Assembly: GCA_964601765.1 (NCBI GenBank)
Contig: CAZROR010000019.1
Coordinates: 1 to 24,827, forward strand
Direction: 5' to 3'
Source of the DNA: SZUA-181 sp964601765
GTDB taxonomy: Bacteria > Pseudomonadota > Zetaproteobacteria > Mariprofundales > Mariprofundaceae
DNA: 24,827 nucleotides
The notes below the pieces were generated by a model that was not told the origin of the DNA, ran no database searches, and was given only the letters and a program-made list of their open reading frames with translations. The position numbers and the translations under genes are program-made. This document shows positions 8,357-14,872 of the stretch, one piece after another. Each line of letters opens with the position of its first letter. Position 1 is the first letter of the stretch.

Positions 8357-9889
8357 TCAAGGGTTTCGCACGATACGGCGTAATTCTTCAAGGGCGTGCT
8401 GCAGTGCCTGCCGCCCTGGCGGTGCTGCTGCGCAAACCCCGATACGCGAGCGGTCCATCTGCTTACGCAGGAATGGCCTGCGTTCACGACGCATGCGCTG
8501 ATCAAGCCAGTGGTTGCCAAGGCGATAATAACACCCCCCTTTCCGGCACCCCGACAGCAGCACGCCGGCCGCCCCCTTGCGAAAGGCATGCTCGATAAAT
8601 GCAGGCGGCAGCATGCCCAGGCATGGTAACCGAAGCAATGCAACATCATGCGCGCCACTTTCCCGAATGTCTGCGCCATGCTCACAGCTTACAAGAAGGA
8701 TTCGCTCTGATGCCTGCAGTCGATCCAGTGCTTCTTCCAGGGTACGGCGCAGGGTATCCACACCCAGCTGCGGTATTTCAATACCGCTTTTCAGCACACC
8801 GGTCCGCCCGAATGGCCTGACTGTCACCCTGCGAAACGGATTGGATGACGGGCAGGATCCGGTGCAGATACCGCAATGAACGCAGTTACTCGTAATCACG
8901 TGGGCCTCCTGCCAGAAAAGCGGATGGGTATCGCTGCGCTGCCGCATATCGATGGCCTCATAAGGGCAATCATCCGCACAAAGTCCACAGCCACTGCAAT
9001 AATCAAGATTAACCATAGCCGTTGGTATCGTCTTACGACGGACGAGCCACGGCAGTGAAAAAAGAAGCAAAAAAACGCCACTGGTAATGAGCCATACCAT
9101 GCCCATCGTACCGGACTCCATCAGCGGATATGGGAACAGATAAAACCAGTCCAGATTCAGCCTGCTCGTGGCGGTAGCCAAATCAGCACGGGCGTGACTG
9201 ATAGCAGGCTGAGCGACAGACAGCAGCATCAATGCAGCCAACGTACCCCATGCAAGTAGCCTGGGGGGCAGAATACGGGCACGGCTGACACGCTTGACAT
9301 GCGTGAACATGCCGGCCAGCAGAAATAGTGGAATACCAATATGTGTCACGATGAGCAGTCTAAAAAACAGATTCGTGACATCAGAGTTCAGCAGAAAATT
9401 ACGTGCTGTCGGCTCAGCTATCACCGGCAGCCAGTCCAGCCACTCTGATGTGCGCACGGCGATGAACTGCCCCAGCTTGTCCCAAACCAGCCAAAAGCCA
9501 ATGATACCGCTCAGATACACCATGATAATCAGTGGCACACCGGAGACCCAGGAAAACCATCGCGCACCATGGAAACGCCCGAGCACAAACTCCCGAAGCA
9601 GGTGTAACGCCATGACAAGCACCATACCATCCGCCGCATAACGGTGCAGACTGCGCATTACCCCGCCCAGATACCATTGATCTCGCGTCAGATATTCAAG
9701 CTGGCTATAACTACCGGTAACCGTAGGCTCATAGTAGAAAAACAGGTAGATTCCCGAAGCGAGCATGATGTAGAAAAAATAAAATCCGAGAGCACCCAGG
9801 TGATAGATCGGGCTGTTCTCACCAAAGGCTGAGGCAAACCATCCCTCGATACGGAACAGAATGAATCGGCATAGTCGTACCAGCGGCAT
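8357..9889 (-). CDS. Cytochrome b / 2x[4Fe-4S] ferredoxin / MvhD-like fusion protein, copy 1
   Basis: A 510-residue paralogue of the next gene with the same order of parts. The cytochrome b domain has His pairs H82/H96 and H183/H197. The PEWY position reads LDWFY (246-250). The ferredoxin clusters are C298/C301/C304/C308 and C336/C339/C342/C346. The MvhD-like domain has C402, C423, C448 and C453 and the GAAGVLLSGCRKGGCYYRLGN signature. Copy 1 has a shorter N-terminus (about 17 residues fewer before the first helix) and an insertion after the second ferredoxin cluster. Two diverged copies side by side suggest a heterodimer where bc-type complexes use a homodimer. It follows SCO1 by 23 bp with no strong ribosome site visible. 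Confidence 0.85.
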   Translation of the reverse strand: MPLVRLCRFILFRIEGWFASAFGENSPIYHLGALGFYFFYIMLASGIYLFFYYEPTVTGSYSQLEYLTRDQWYLGGVMRSLHRYAADGMVLVMALHLLREFVLGRFHGARWFSWVSGVPLIIMVYLSGIIGFWLVWDKLGQFIAVRTSEWLDWLPVIAEPTARNFLLNSDVTNLFFRLLIVTHIGIPLFLLAGMFTHVKRVSRARILPPRLLAWGTLAALMLLSVAQPAISHARADLATATSRLNLDWFYLFPYPLMESGTMGMVWLITSGVFLLLFSLPWLVRRKTIPTAMVNLDYCSGCGLCADDCPYEAIDMRQRSDTHPLFWQEAHVITSNCVHCGICTGSCPSSNPFRRVTVRPFGRTGVLKSGIEIPQLGVDTLRRTLEEALDRLQASERILLVSCEHGADIRESGAHDVALLRLPCLGMLPPAFIEHAFRKGAAGVLLSGCRKGGCYYRLGNHWLDQRMRRERRPFLRKQMDRSRIGVCAAAPPGRQALQHALEELRRIVRNP

Positions 9890-9912
9890 CCGGAACGCGC
9901 TGCCGATATCCG

Positions 9913-10761
9913 CTACGCGTTCCGCACCAGGCGGAACAGGAAAATGCCCGTACCGACCAGGACAAACGCGCCAACGATCATGCCGGAAATCATGGCATAA
10001 TTGAGCTGATACGTGCCTGTTGAAGGGTCATACACCGTACAGAACAACCGCACCCGGTTGATGAGAGAGTCCAGACTGAGTGTGACCGGGCTGAGACCAA
10101 AAACAAGCTCCTTCAGGGCCTCCGTGAGCAGGGCCGGATCAAAGCTCATGCCATAAATCTGTCGATAGATTTTCCCGCTCTTATCCACGACCGTCGTTTG
10201 TATCAGATGATCAAACCCCTTCGGAGATGGTGTGAACAGGAATCCGAGATCTGATACGAGGCGGGTGATCGTGTCCTGGTCTGCACTCAGAAATGCCCAG
10301 TTTTTTTCACCACTCACTCCCTGCTGCCGCGCAAAACCCCGCATGCGCTCCGGCGTATCGTGCAGGGCGTCAAAACCAATGGTCACAACGTTAAATGCAT
10401 CCTGTCCCACCGCACTGCGAGCCACATCTGTCGCCTTGGCAAGGTTCTGGGTAGTTGCGGGGCAGATGTGAAAGCAGCTCGTGTATATCAAGCTGATCAC
10501 CAGCGGCTTGCCCCGATAGTCTTCGAGATGAACGGTATGGCCCTGGCGATCCCGAAATGTATAGCCCCCAAGATGGCGACCGATGGCGGCCTGGCTGATT
10601 TTCAGCGCAGTATCGCTGTCATAGCCATCGCCATACGGCTTCATGCCGGGATGCTGCGTACCTCCCGTTGTCCCCGCAGCGGATATCACACCAACAGGCT
10701 CCCAGACAGCAAAGGCCAGCACGAGCAGCAACCAAACTTTGCCAATCCGTCTCATCCGCAT
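9913..10761 (-). CDS. SCO1/SenC-family copper chaperone
   Basis: A 282-residue periplasmic thioredoxin-fold protein that inserts copper into the CuA site of haem-copper enzymes. It has an N-terminal signal sequence, the copper-binding C96-x3-C100 (TSCFHICP) and the conserved distal His185 in GFDHLIQTT. Unusually, it ends with an extra C-terminal membrane helix (about 255-278) that should anchor it in the inner membrane with the thioredoxin domain outside. Two ATG codons lie two codons apart at the start (10761 and 10755), behind GTGAGG. Its location just after the CuA-bearing subunit II and subunit I genes fits assembly of that enzyme. It is the first gene of the second part of the minus-strand block. 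Confidence 0.9.
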   Translation of the reverse strand: MRMRRIGKVWLLLVLAFAVWEPVGVISAAGTTGGTQHPGMKPYGDGYDSDTALKISQAAIGRHLGGYTFRDRQGHTVHLEDYRGKPLVISLIYTSCFHICPATTQNLAKATDVARSAVGQDAFNVVTIGFDALHDTPERMRGFARQQGVSGEKNWAFLSADQDTITRLVSDLGFLFTPSPKGFDHLIQTTVVDKSGKIYRQIYGMSFDPALLTEALKELVFGLSPVTLSLDSLINRVRLFCTVYDPSTGTYQLNYAMISGMIVGAFVLVGTGIFLFRLVRNA

Positions 10762-10868
10762 ACCTCACTACCTGTTGAATGGAAGGATGGAAACACAATC
10801 CCGGTAGAAAACAAGGGTAAACTTCTTGTTGTTATTGTGCTTGTACCTCTCCCCAGGGATAACGAAAA

Positions 10869-10896
10869 GAAAGGAGCCCCTTGTGGAGCTCCTTTC
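10869..10896 (-). terminator. Rho-independent-like terminator after the NO reductase subunit I gene
   Basis: GAAAGGAGC (10869-10877) pairs with GCTCCTTTC (10888-10896). Read on the minus strand, the stem is followed by a T-rich stretch (TTTTCGTT). It lies about 100 bp past the subunit I stop. An alternative outer pairing of AACGAAA (10861) with TTTCGTT (10893) is also possible. Confidence 0.6.
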
Positions 10897-10914
10897 GTTC
10901 GCGGAGGAGTAGAA

Positions 10915-10983
10915 AGCTGCGAGGCGTATCTTGATCTCTGGAAGGGTGCAGAGTTCGGGGGGGGGGTGATACGCCTCGCAGCT
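10915..10983. repeat. 16-bp perfect inverted repeat with a G10 tract in its loop
   Basis: AGCTGCGAGGCGTATC (10915-10930) and its exact reverse complement (10968-10983) flank a 37-nt loop. The loop contains a small CTCTG/CAGAG inner stem and ten consecutive G (10957-10966). It sits between the subunit I stop and the terminator-like hairpin, so both lie in the 3' region of the NO reductase message. Confidence 0.85.
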
Positions 10984-10993
10984 AACAGGTTGT

Positions 10994-12709
10994 CTACCGG
11001 ATACCCCAGATCGTTGCTATGTATTTGAACTGGGCGAAGTAGTAGACAATGATGAAGGTAAGCAGTACCAGGCAGAGCACGAGGGAGCCGGGTACTTCCA
11101 ACCCCTTGATGTGCGGCTCCTTGCCACCATGCAGGCGTGCGGCCACCACACCGGCCGGCTCGGCGAGCGGAGCTACGGCGCCCTTTTCCACGGCCTTGCC
11201 CATGAAGGTACCAAGGATGGAAATGAGGAAGCACAGTGCGCCAAGGCCGCCAACCGCCGCACCGATTTCGGCAACCGTCACCATCATGTGCACCGTGGCC
11301 GAGAAATCGAAGCCGAGTGCGGCATCGGCAAAGGTAATGTCCCAGTGACGCCGTGGCACGCCGAGATGGCCAGCCGCCATGAAGAACAGCGCGAACGTGC
11401 CCATGCCCAGACCGAACAGGTAGGTGGACATGCGCGCCAGGCCTGGGAAGGCGAGCTTGTGCCGCGTCAGCATCGGTACAATCCAGTAGGCGAAGGCGAA
11501 GAATGCCAGCGTCGTGCCGGTCGCCACCGTGCCGTGGAAATGGCCAGGCACATAGACGGTATTGTGGATGATCATATTAATCTGCTGATTACTCATGGTC
11601 ACGCCGGTAATACCGCCGAGGAAGCCAAAACATACCACGGACAGGAAGAAGCCGGAGAAAATTGGATTGCCCCAGGGCGCCTTGCGCAGCCATTCGAACA
11701 GCCCGTGGTTCAGGCCACGGCGACGTTGTGCCAGCTCGATACCACCCGGCACGGTCAGTCCGTGAATCAGGCTGCCAAGCACGGCCAGATAGGCGGCATA
11801 GCTCGTGTTAAACGTACGATACGCAAAGCTTGTGCCGGGATCGGACAGCAGATGGTGAACCGAGCCAAGCTGCAGGGCAAACAGATACAACACAAAGGCC
11901 ATGCGACTCACCTTCTCGTTCAGCGGACGGGCGCCGAACAGCACGGCCGCCAGCGAATACCAGATGGTGATGTGCATGCTGATGTTGACCTGTTGCGTGG
12001 AATGGGCCAGAGCCCAGAACACGAGGCGGTACATCTGCGCATCAATGTTGTGGATGAGCCCCATGGACCACAGCAGGGTCGGAATCATGATGACTGCACC
12101 CATCACCCAGGTGAAGATGGCGATGATGGCATAGACCAGCGTGCCGAAGGTGGCCAGTGGCATGGACCCCTCATAGGTACGCTCATTCTTCGCCTTGATC
12201 AGCGTGGCAATCACGATGAACATCGGGATCAGGGCGCCAACGGCGAACAGAATCACGCCAAGATAGAACAGCGGATTTGCCTTTAATGGCGGATAGGCCG
12301 AAAACATCACAGTCGCCTGACCGAGAAGCACCATGACCGTACCTAGGGCCGAGCCAATAACCATAAGCCAGAAGCTCAGCCAGGCAATCTTCGGCGTGGC
12401 GAGCCTGGCGTTAATCGGGCTCGTCACAAAGTAATAGGCAACGCCTATTTCAAAGATATGGCACCAGAACAGCAGCACCGCTGCACCATGTCCCGTGAGT
12501 GCGATATAAAACCACTCTGAAGGCAACAGGTGCAGGGCTGGCCAACGTGTCAGCGCCACGCCAAGCCCAAGCGCCCCACCGGCCAGCAGGTAGACGACGG
12601 CCGTGAAGATGTGTGCCTTCGCCAGGCCGATGACCGGCTTGTTGAGATTTTGCCCCGTGTCAGGGCAGGTAATAAAATCCTGTGGATTTTTCAAGGTTGT
12701 CGCAGCCAT
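10994..12709 (-). CDS. Haem-copper NO reductase-like subunit I (B-type, Gln in place of active-site Tyr)
   Basis: A 571-residue membrane protein with 12 or more helices, catalytic subunit of a haem-copper enzyme. Haem ligands are H74 (helix II) and H390-F-H392 (helix X); CuB ligands are H236 (helix VI) and H285-H286 (helix VII). The helix X motif VPGHFHGTVATGTTL and the later VPRRHW resemble B-family ba3 enzymes. The Tyr that oxygen reductases carry four residues after the helix VI His is Gln240 here (H-S-T-Q-Q). The helix VIII site often Lys in A-type enzymes is in VPGGIE (E325). Loss of the Tyr and the nirS context favour NO reduction to N2O. From memory this resembles the eNOR family described in Rhodothermus. 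Its ATG overlaps the subunit II stop by one base, behind AGGAGG. Confidence 0.8.
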   Translation of the reverse strand: MAATTLKNPQDFITCPDTGQNLNKPVIGLAKAHIFTAVVYLLAGGALGLGVALTRWPALHLLPSEWFYIALTGHGAAVLLFWCHIFEIGVAYYFVTSPINARLATPKIAWLSFWLMVIGSALGTVMVLLGQATVMFSAYPPLKANPLFYLGVILFAVGALIPMFIVIATLIKAKNERTYEGSMPLATFGTLVYAIIAIFTWVMGAVIMIPTLLWSMGLIHNIDAQMYRLVFWALAHSTQQVNISMHITIWYSLAAVLFGARPLNEKVSRMAFVLYLFALQLGSVHHLLSDPGTSFAYRTFNTSYAAYLAVLGSLIHGLTVPGGIELAQRRRGLNHGLFEWLRKAPWGNPIFSGFFLSVVCFGFLGGITGVTMSNQQINMIIHNTVYVPGHFHGTVATGTTLAFFAFAYWIVPMLTRHKLAFPGLARMSTYLFGLGMGTFALFFMAAGHLGVPRRHWDITFADAALGFDFSATVHMMVTVAEIGAAVGGLGALCFLISILGTFMGKAVEKGAVAPLAEPAGVVAARLHGGKEPHIKGLEVPGSLVLCLVLLTFIIVYYFAQFKYIATIWGIR

Positions 12710-13332
12710 TATGCTCCCCCTCCTGTGATTCCGCCCTTGCCGTCGAGAACCACATTATTTGCAGTATCGATCACGTAGAGCTTGCCGGCCATCGTGTGGT
12801 GGCCGAGCCCGCAATACTCGTTGCACGCAAACCGGTAAACACCGGTCTTGTTTGGTGTAAAGTGCAGCACATAGTCGTATCCGGGAATAAGCTGCAGGTT
12901 CAGATTAATAGGCAGCAGCGAAAAGCCGTGATTGACATCCTGTGAAGAGATATGAAAGACATAGGTTTTTCCCAGCTCCAGCACCGGAATCACGGGCCAT
13001 TCAAACTGATGCGCGGCGATGTAAACATTGCCACCCGCCGGCACCTTGACGACCGGAATGCCCGCCTCCCCCTCTTCCATGGGGTTGCCGGCATCATCCT
13101 GCAGCTGATACTTCTCGACCATCTGGTCCATCTTGTTCGCGAAGCCGTCCGGGGTGACACGGAACGCTTCGCCGGCCTGGTTCTGGTCACCCATGAAGTA
13201 CCAGCCGACCATCCAGACCACCATGACCAGACACCAGGCATAGGCCACGGTAATCCATATCTTTTCATCCGGGCCCACGCGCATCCGCCACCAGTGTCGC
13301 TCCGGGACGGGTTGTAGACTTGTATAGCTCAT
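12709..13332 (-). CDS. Cytochrome c oxidase-type subunit II with a CuA site
   Basis: A 207-residue protein with one N-terminal membrane helix (about 26-46) and a periplasmic cupredoxin domain. The full dinuclear CuA ligand set is present: H135 in DVNHGF, then C170, E172, C174, H178 and M181 in CNEYCGLGHHTM. This is the electron entry point that accepts electrons from a cytochrome c and passes them to subunit I. It is translationally coupled to subunit I and preceded by AGGGAGG. With CuA it differs from cNOR, which uses cytochrome c, and from qNOR. The SCO1 gene downstream fits assembly of this site. Confidence 0.92.
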   Translation of the reverse strand: MSYTSLQPVPERHWWRMRVGPDEKIWITVAYAWCLVMVVWMVGWYFMGDQNQAGEAFRVTPDGFANKMDQMVEKYQLQDDAGNPMEEGEAGIPVVKVPAGGNVYIAAHQFEWPVIPVLELGKTYVFHISSQDVNHGFSLLPINLNLQLIPGYDYVLHFTPNKTGVYRFACNEYCGLGHHTMAGKLYVIDTANNVVLDGKGGITGGGA

Positions 13333-13353
13333 ATATATCCTCCCTCTTTGAAT

Positions 13354-13563
13354 TTATGGAATGGGGGCGGGCTGCGGCCCGATGGGAAATGCCATCCAGA
13401 AAAACGGAATGCCCGCATCGGGGTAGATCATCGACAACACACCGCACACCAGCACGACGGTCGCCAGAACAGCCAGCACGACGAACAGCGCCACGAAGCG
13501 ATTCCGCGCTCTGCGTTCTCGCGGGCTCAGCTCATGCTCATGCAGATCTGTCACGGCATCCAT
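13354..13563 (-). CDS. Small one-helix membrane protein, putative accessory subunit
   Basis: A 69-residue protein with a charged, cytoplasmic-type N-terminus (HEHELSPRERRARNR), one membrane helix (about 22-48) and a Pro-rich tail ending GPQPAPIP. I chose the ATG at 13563 because AGGCGG precedes it and it lies 4 bp past the previous stop; an upstream ATG at 13581 would overlap the preceding gene. It is the second of two tiny membrane proteins preceding the CuA subunit. B-type haem-copper oxidases have small one-helix subunits, so an accessory subunit role is likely, but I find no specific family. Confidence 0.7.
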   Translation of the reverse strand: MDAVTDLHEHELSPRERRARNRFVALFVVLAVLATVVLVCGVLSMIYPDAGIPFFWMAFPIGPQPAPIP

Positions 13564-13567
13564 CCGC

Positions 13568-13744
13568 CTAATACCCCGCAATTGGCAATGTGACTATCTC
13601 CATCACGCCCCAGAGCGTGTACAGAAGTGTCGGGCTTGCAATGCCCAGAAACAGCAGCATGGACGGGTCGTCCAGAAAGGCCTGCCAGCCCGATACCGGA
13701 TCGGCGTCCTGCCCCTGCGTGGTTTCAGTTGGTGTATCTGCCAT
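13568..13744 (-). CDS. Tiny (58 aa) membrane protein, first gene of the NO reductase operon
   Basis: A 58-codon reading frame beginning MADTPTETTQGQDADP, with an acidic N-terminus and one hydrophobic segment (about 28-55: MLLFLGIASPTLLYTLWGVMEIVTLPIAG). It has the best ribosome site of the cluster (AAGGAGGG, 4-5 nt before the ATG) and lies just past the Dnr-type promoter, so it is very likely real despite its length. It ends 4 bp before the next start. Its function is unknown; it is probably a small subunit or assembly factor of the haem-copper complex. Confidence 0.75.
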   Translation of the reverse strand: MADTPTETTQGQDADPVSGWQAFLDDPSMLLFLGIASPTLLYTLWGVMEIVTLPIAGY

Positions 13745-13776
13745 GGTTCCCTCCTTCGTGGTGGATGTTGATTTTT

Positions 13777-13820
13777 GAACTATTCCCCGGTCGACCGACG
13801 ATGGCCTTGATATATGTCAA
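13777..13820 (-). promoter_or_regulatory. Dnr-type promoter of the NO reductase operon
   Basis: TTGATATATGTCAA at 13807-13820 fits TTGAY-N4-RTCAA. On the minus strand, AATAGT lies 22 bp past the box (13784-13779), exactly the class II Fnr spacing. TGTACT flanks the box on its upstream side. The predicted start of transcription is near 13772, about 28 nt before the 58-aa gene. Confidence 0.75.
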
Positions 13821-13892
13821 GCAGTACATCTGGCCGCCTTTTCCGACCGGACCGGAAGTTCAAGGCGGCGAATCTTACTCATCTCCGAAGCT

Positions 13893-13942
13893 GTACTTCT
13901 TTGACATATGTCAAGGTATTTCCCCCACAGCGGGCGATATTT
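13893..13942 (+). promoter_or_regulatory. Dnr-type promoter of the cytochrome c operon
   Basis: TTGACATATGTCAA at 13901-13914 is a perfect 14-bp palindrome. GATATT (13936-13941) follows after 21 bp, the class II spacing, and TGTACT (13892-13897) sits just upstream, mirroring the divergent promoter. The predicted start of transcription near 13949 gives a leader of about 137 nt before the cytochrome c start codon. Confidence 0.65.
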
Positions 13943-14028
13943 CCTCTTGCGCTGATTCTGGTTCATCGGAGGATAAGAACTTGATTGGGCTGCCAGGGCC
14001 TTGCCTTGGTCCTCAATGGCTGGAAAGC

Positions 14029-14069
14029 TTGTTAACGTTGTTAACACCTTGTTGTTAACACCTTATTAT
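14029..14069 (+). promoter_or_regulatory. Three TTGTTAAC repeats with an embedded sigma70-like promoter
   Basis: TTGTTAAC occurs at 14029, 14038 and 14052; the last two belong to a 14-bp direct repeat (TTGTTAACACCTTR). Within it, TTAACA (14041-14046) and TATTAT (14064-14069) are 17 bp apart and resemble -35 and -10 boxes. The resulting start site would be very close to the ribosome site GAGGAGG, so an operator role is as likely as a promoter role. Confidence 0.45.
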
Positions 14070-14085
14070 ATAGAGGAGGTTCATA

Positions 14086-14454
14086 ATGAAGAAGATATTA
14101 CTCGTGTTGGTAGGCGTGGCCTTTGTCGGTATCACGTCTGTGCCAGTGGCTAATGCCGGACCTGAGGGCAAGTGCCGGGCCTGCCATGATTTTGGCGACA
14201 AGAACAAGGTTGGCCCCGGGCTGAAGGGAATTTTCGGCAGGAAAGCGGGTACCTTCCCGGGTTTCAAGTACAGCGATTCCCTGAAGAACGCAAACTGGGT
14301 GTGGGATGAAGAGCACCTGCGCAAGTGGATCAAGAACAGCAAGAAGGCCATCAAGGAGTTCACCGGTAATCCGAAGGCCAAAACCAAGATGGGCAAGCAG
14401 AACGTAAAGGGCAAGAAAGCGGACAAGATCATCGCTTTCCTCAAGACCCTTTAA
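14086..14454 (+). CDS. Periplasmic class I cytochrome c (c2/c550-like)
   Basis: A 122-residue exported monohaem cytochrome c. It has a signal peptide (cleavage after about ANA, residue 24), haem motif C30-R-A-C33-H34, the GPGLKGIFGRKAG stretch typical of c2-type cytochromes and a likely Met102 axial ligand in KTKMG. It is Lys-rich, which suits docking with acidic partner faces. It probably carries electrons to NirS, to the CuA subunit, or both, since it is divergent from the NO reductase operon and shares the control region. GAGGAGG precedes the start. A strong hairpin follows the stop. Confidence 0.93.
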   Translation: MKKILLVLVGVAFVGITSVPVANAGPEGKCRACHDFGDKNKVGPGLKGIFGRKAGTFPGFKYSDSLKNANWVWDEEHLRKWIKNSKKAIKEFTGNPKAKTKMGKQNVKGKKADKIIAFLKTL

Positions 14455-14469
14455 TCAACAGACCCCCCT

Positions 14470-14494
14470 GTCCGGGCGGCAACCCCGCCCGGAC
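14470..14494 (+). terminator. Terminator hairpin after the cytochrome c gene
   Basis: GTCCGGGCGG (14470-14479) and CCGCCCGGAC (14485-14494) form a perfect 10-bp G/C stem with a 5-nt loop, followed by GCTTTCTGCTTC. The T tract is imperfect but the stem is strong. Confidence 0.7.
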
Positions 14495-14552
14495 GCTTTC
14501 TGCTTCAATCCACCCTTTACATATCAAAAATAACCGGATAACAGACATCTGC

Positions 14553-14558
14553 TATAAT
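14553..14558 (+). promoter_or_regulatory. -10 box for the small membrane protein genes
   Basis: An exact TATAAT lies 24 bp before the TTG start codon at 14583. No good -35 hexamer is present at the usual distance, so an activator or an extended element may be needed. It follows the cytochrome c terminator and fits a separate transcription start. Confidence 0.45.
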
Positions 14559-14582
14559 CACCGGATATAAAAGGGGGCCACC

Positions 14583-14807
14583 TTGGAATTCGCCATCTAT
14601 TACACACTCGGTGCTGTTCTGTTGTATGGCATAACGGACTGGGTGCTGAATCGGATCGAGGAAGCGCGGGGAAGGCGTTTTGCACAACGCAACGTCATTT
14701 TCTTTATCATCCTGTTTGTGCTGGCCCTGGTCCTGATGGAGATCATCAACCCTGCCCCGACCCCTCCAGCAGCAACACCTGCTCCCACTGAACAGCAGCC
14801 ATCATAA
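14583..14807 (+). CDS. Small two-helix membrane protein of unknown function
   Basis: A 74-residue protein with two membrane helices (about 4-20 and 38-55), a basic loop between them (NRIEEARGRRFAQRN) and a Pro/Thr/Ala-rich tail that would be periplasmic if both ends face outward. The start is TTG behind AAGGGGG. I recognise no family. It begins a plus-strand group with the CopD-like and secreted proteins downstream, 65 bp apart. Confidence 0.6.
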   Translation: MEFAIYYTLGAVLLYGITDWVLNRIEEARGRRFAQRNVIFFIILFVLALVLMEIINPAPTPPAATPAPTEQQPS

Positions 14808-14872
14808 GCAGCCTCCACCGGAGACAGTCCAACTGAACCGGAGACGGATATTGACGGCAATGGAGGCAAGCC

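Noticed and set aside
8250..8357. A 35-codon frame between the two cytochrome b fusion genes, overlapping the upstream stop (TGATG) and the downstream TTG start.
   Set aside because: It has no ribosome site, no hydrophobic or recognisable motif, and a 35-codon open frame is likely by chance. It may serve only as a coupling leader.
11111..12286. Long (391 codon) open frame on the plus strand opposite haem-copper subunit I.
   Set aside because: It is an antisense shadow: low-complexity His/Gln/Gly-rich translation with no family signature, opposite a clear conserved gene.
10994..12709. Alternative identity as an NO dismutase or a qNOR.
   Set aside because: There is no N-terminal fused cytochrome c-like domain, CuB has three His, and a separate CuA subunit is present; both known types lack such a subunit.
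10994..13332. Alternative identity as an ordinary ba3-type oxygen reductase.
   Set aside because: The cross-linking Tyr is replaced by Gln and the genes sit in a nir cluster. It remains possible that the enzyme reduces some O2, so this is a downgrade and not an exclusion.
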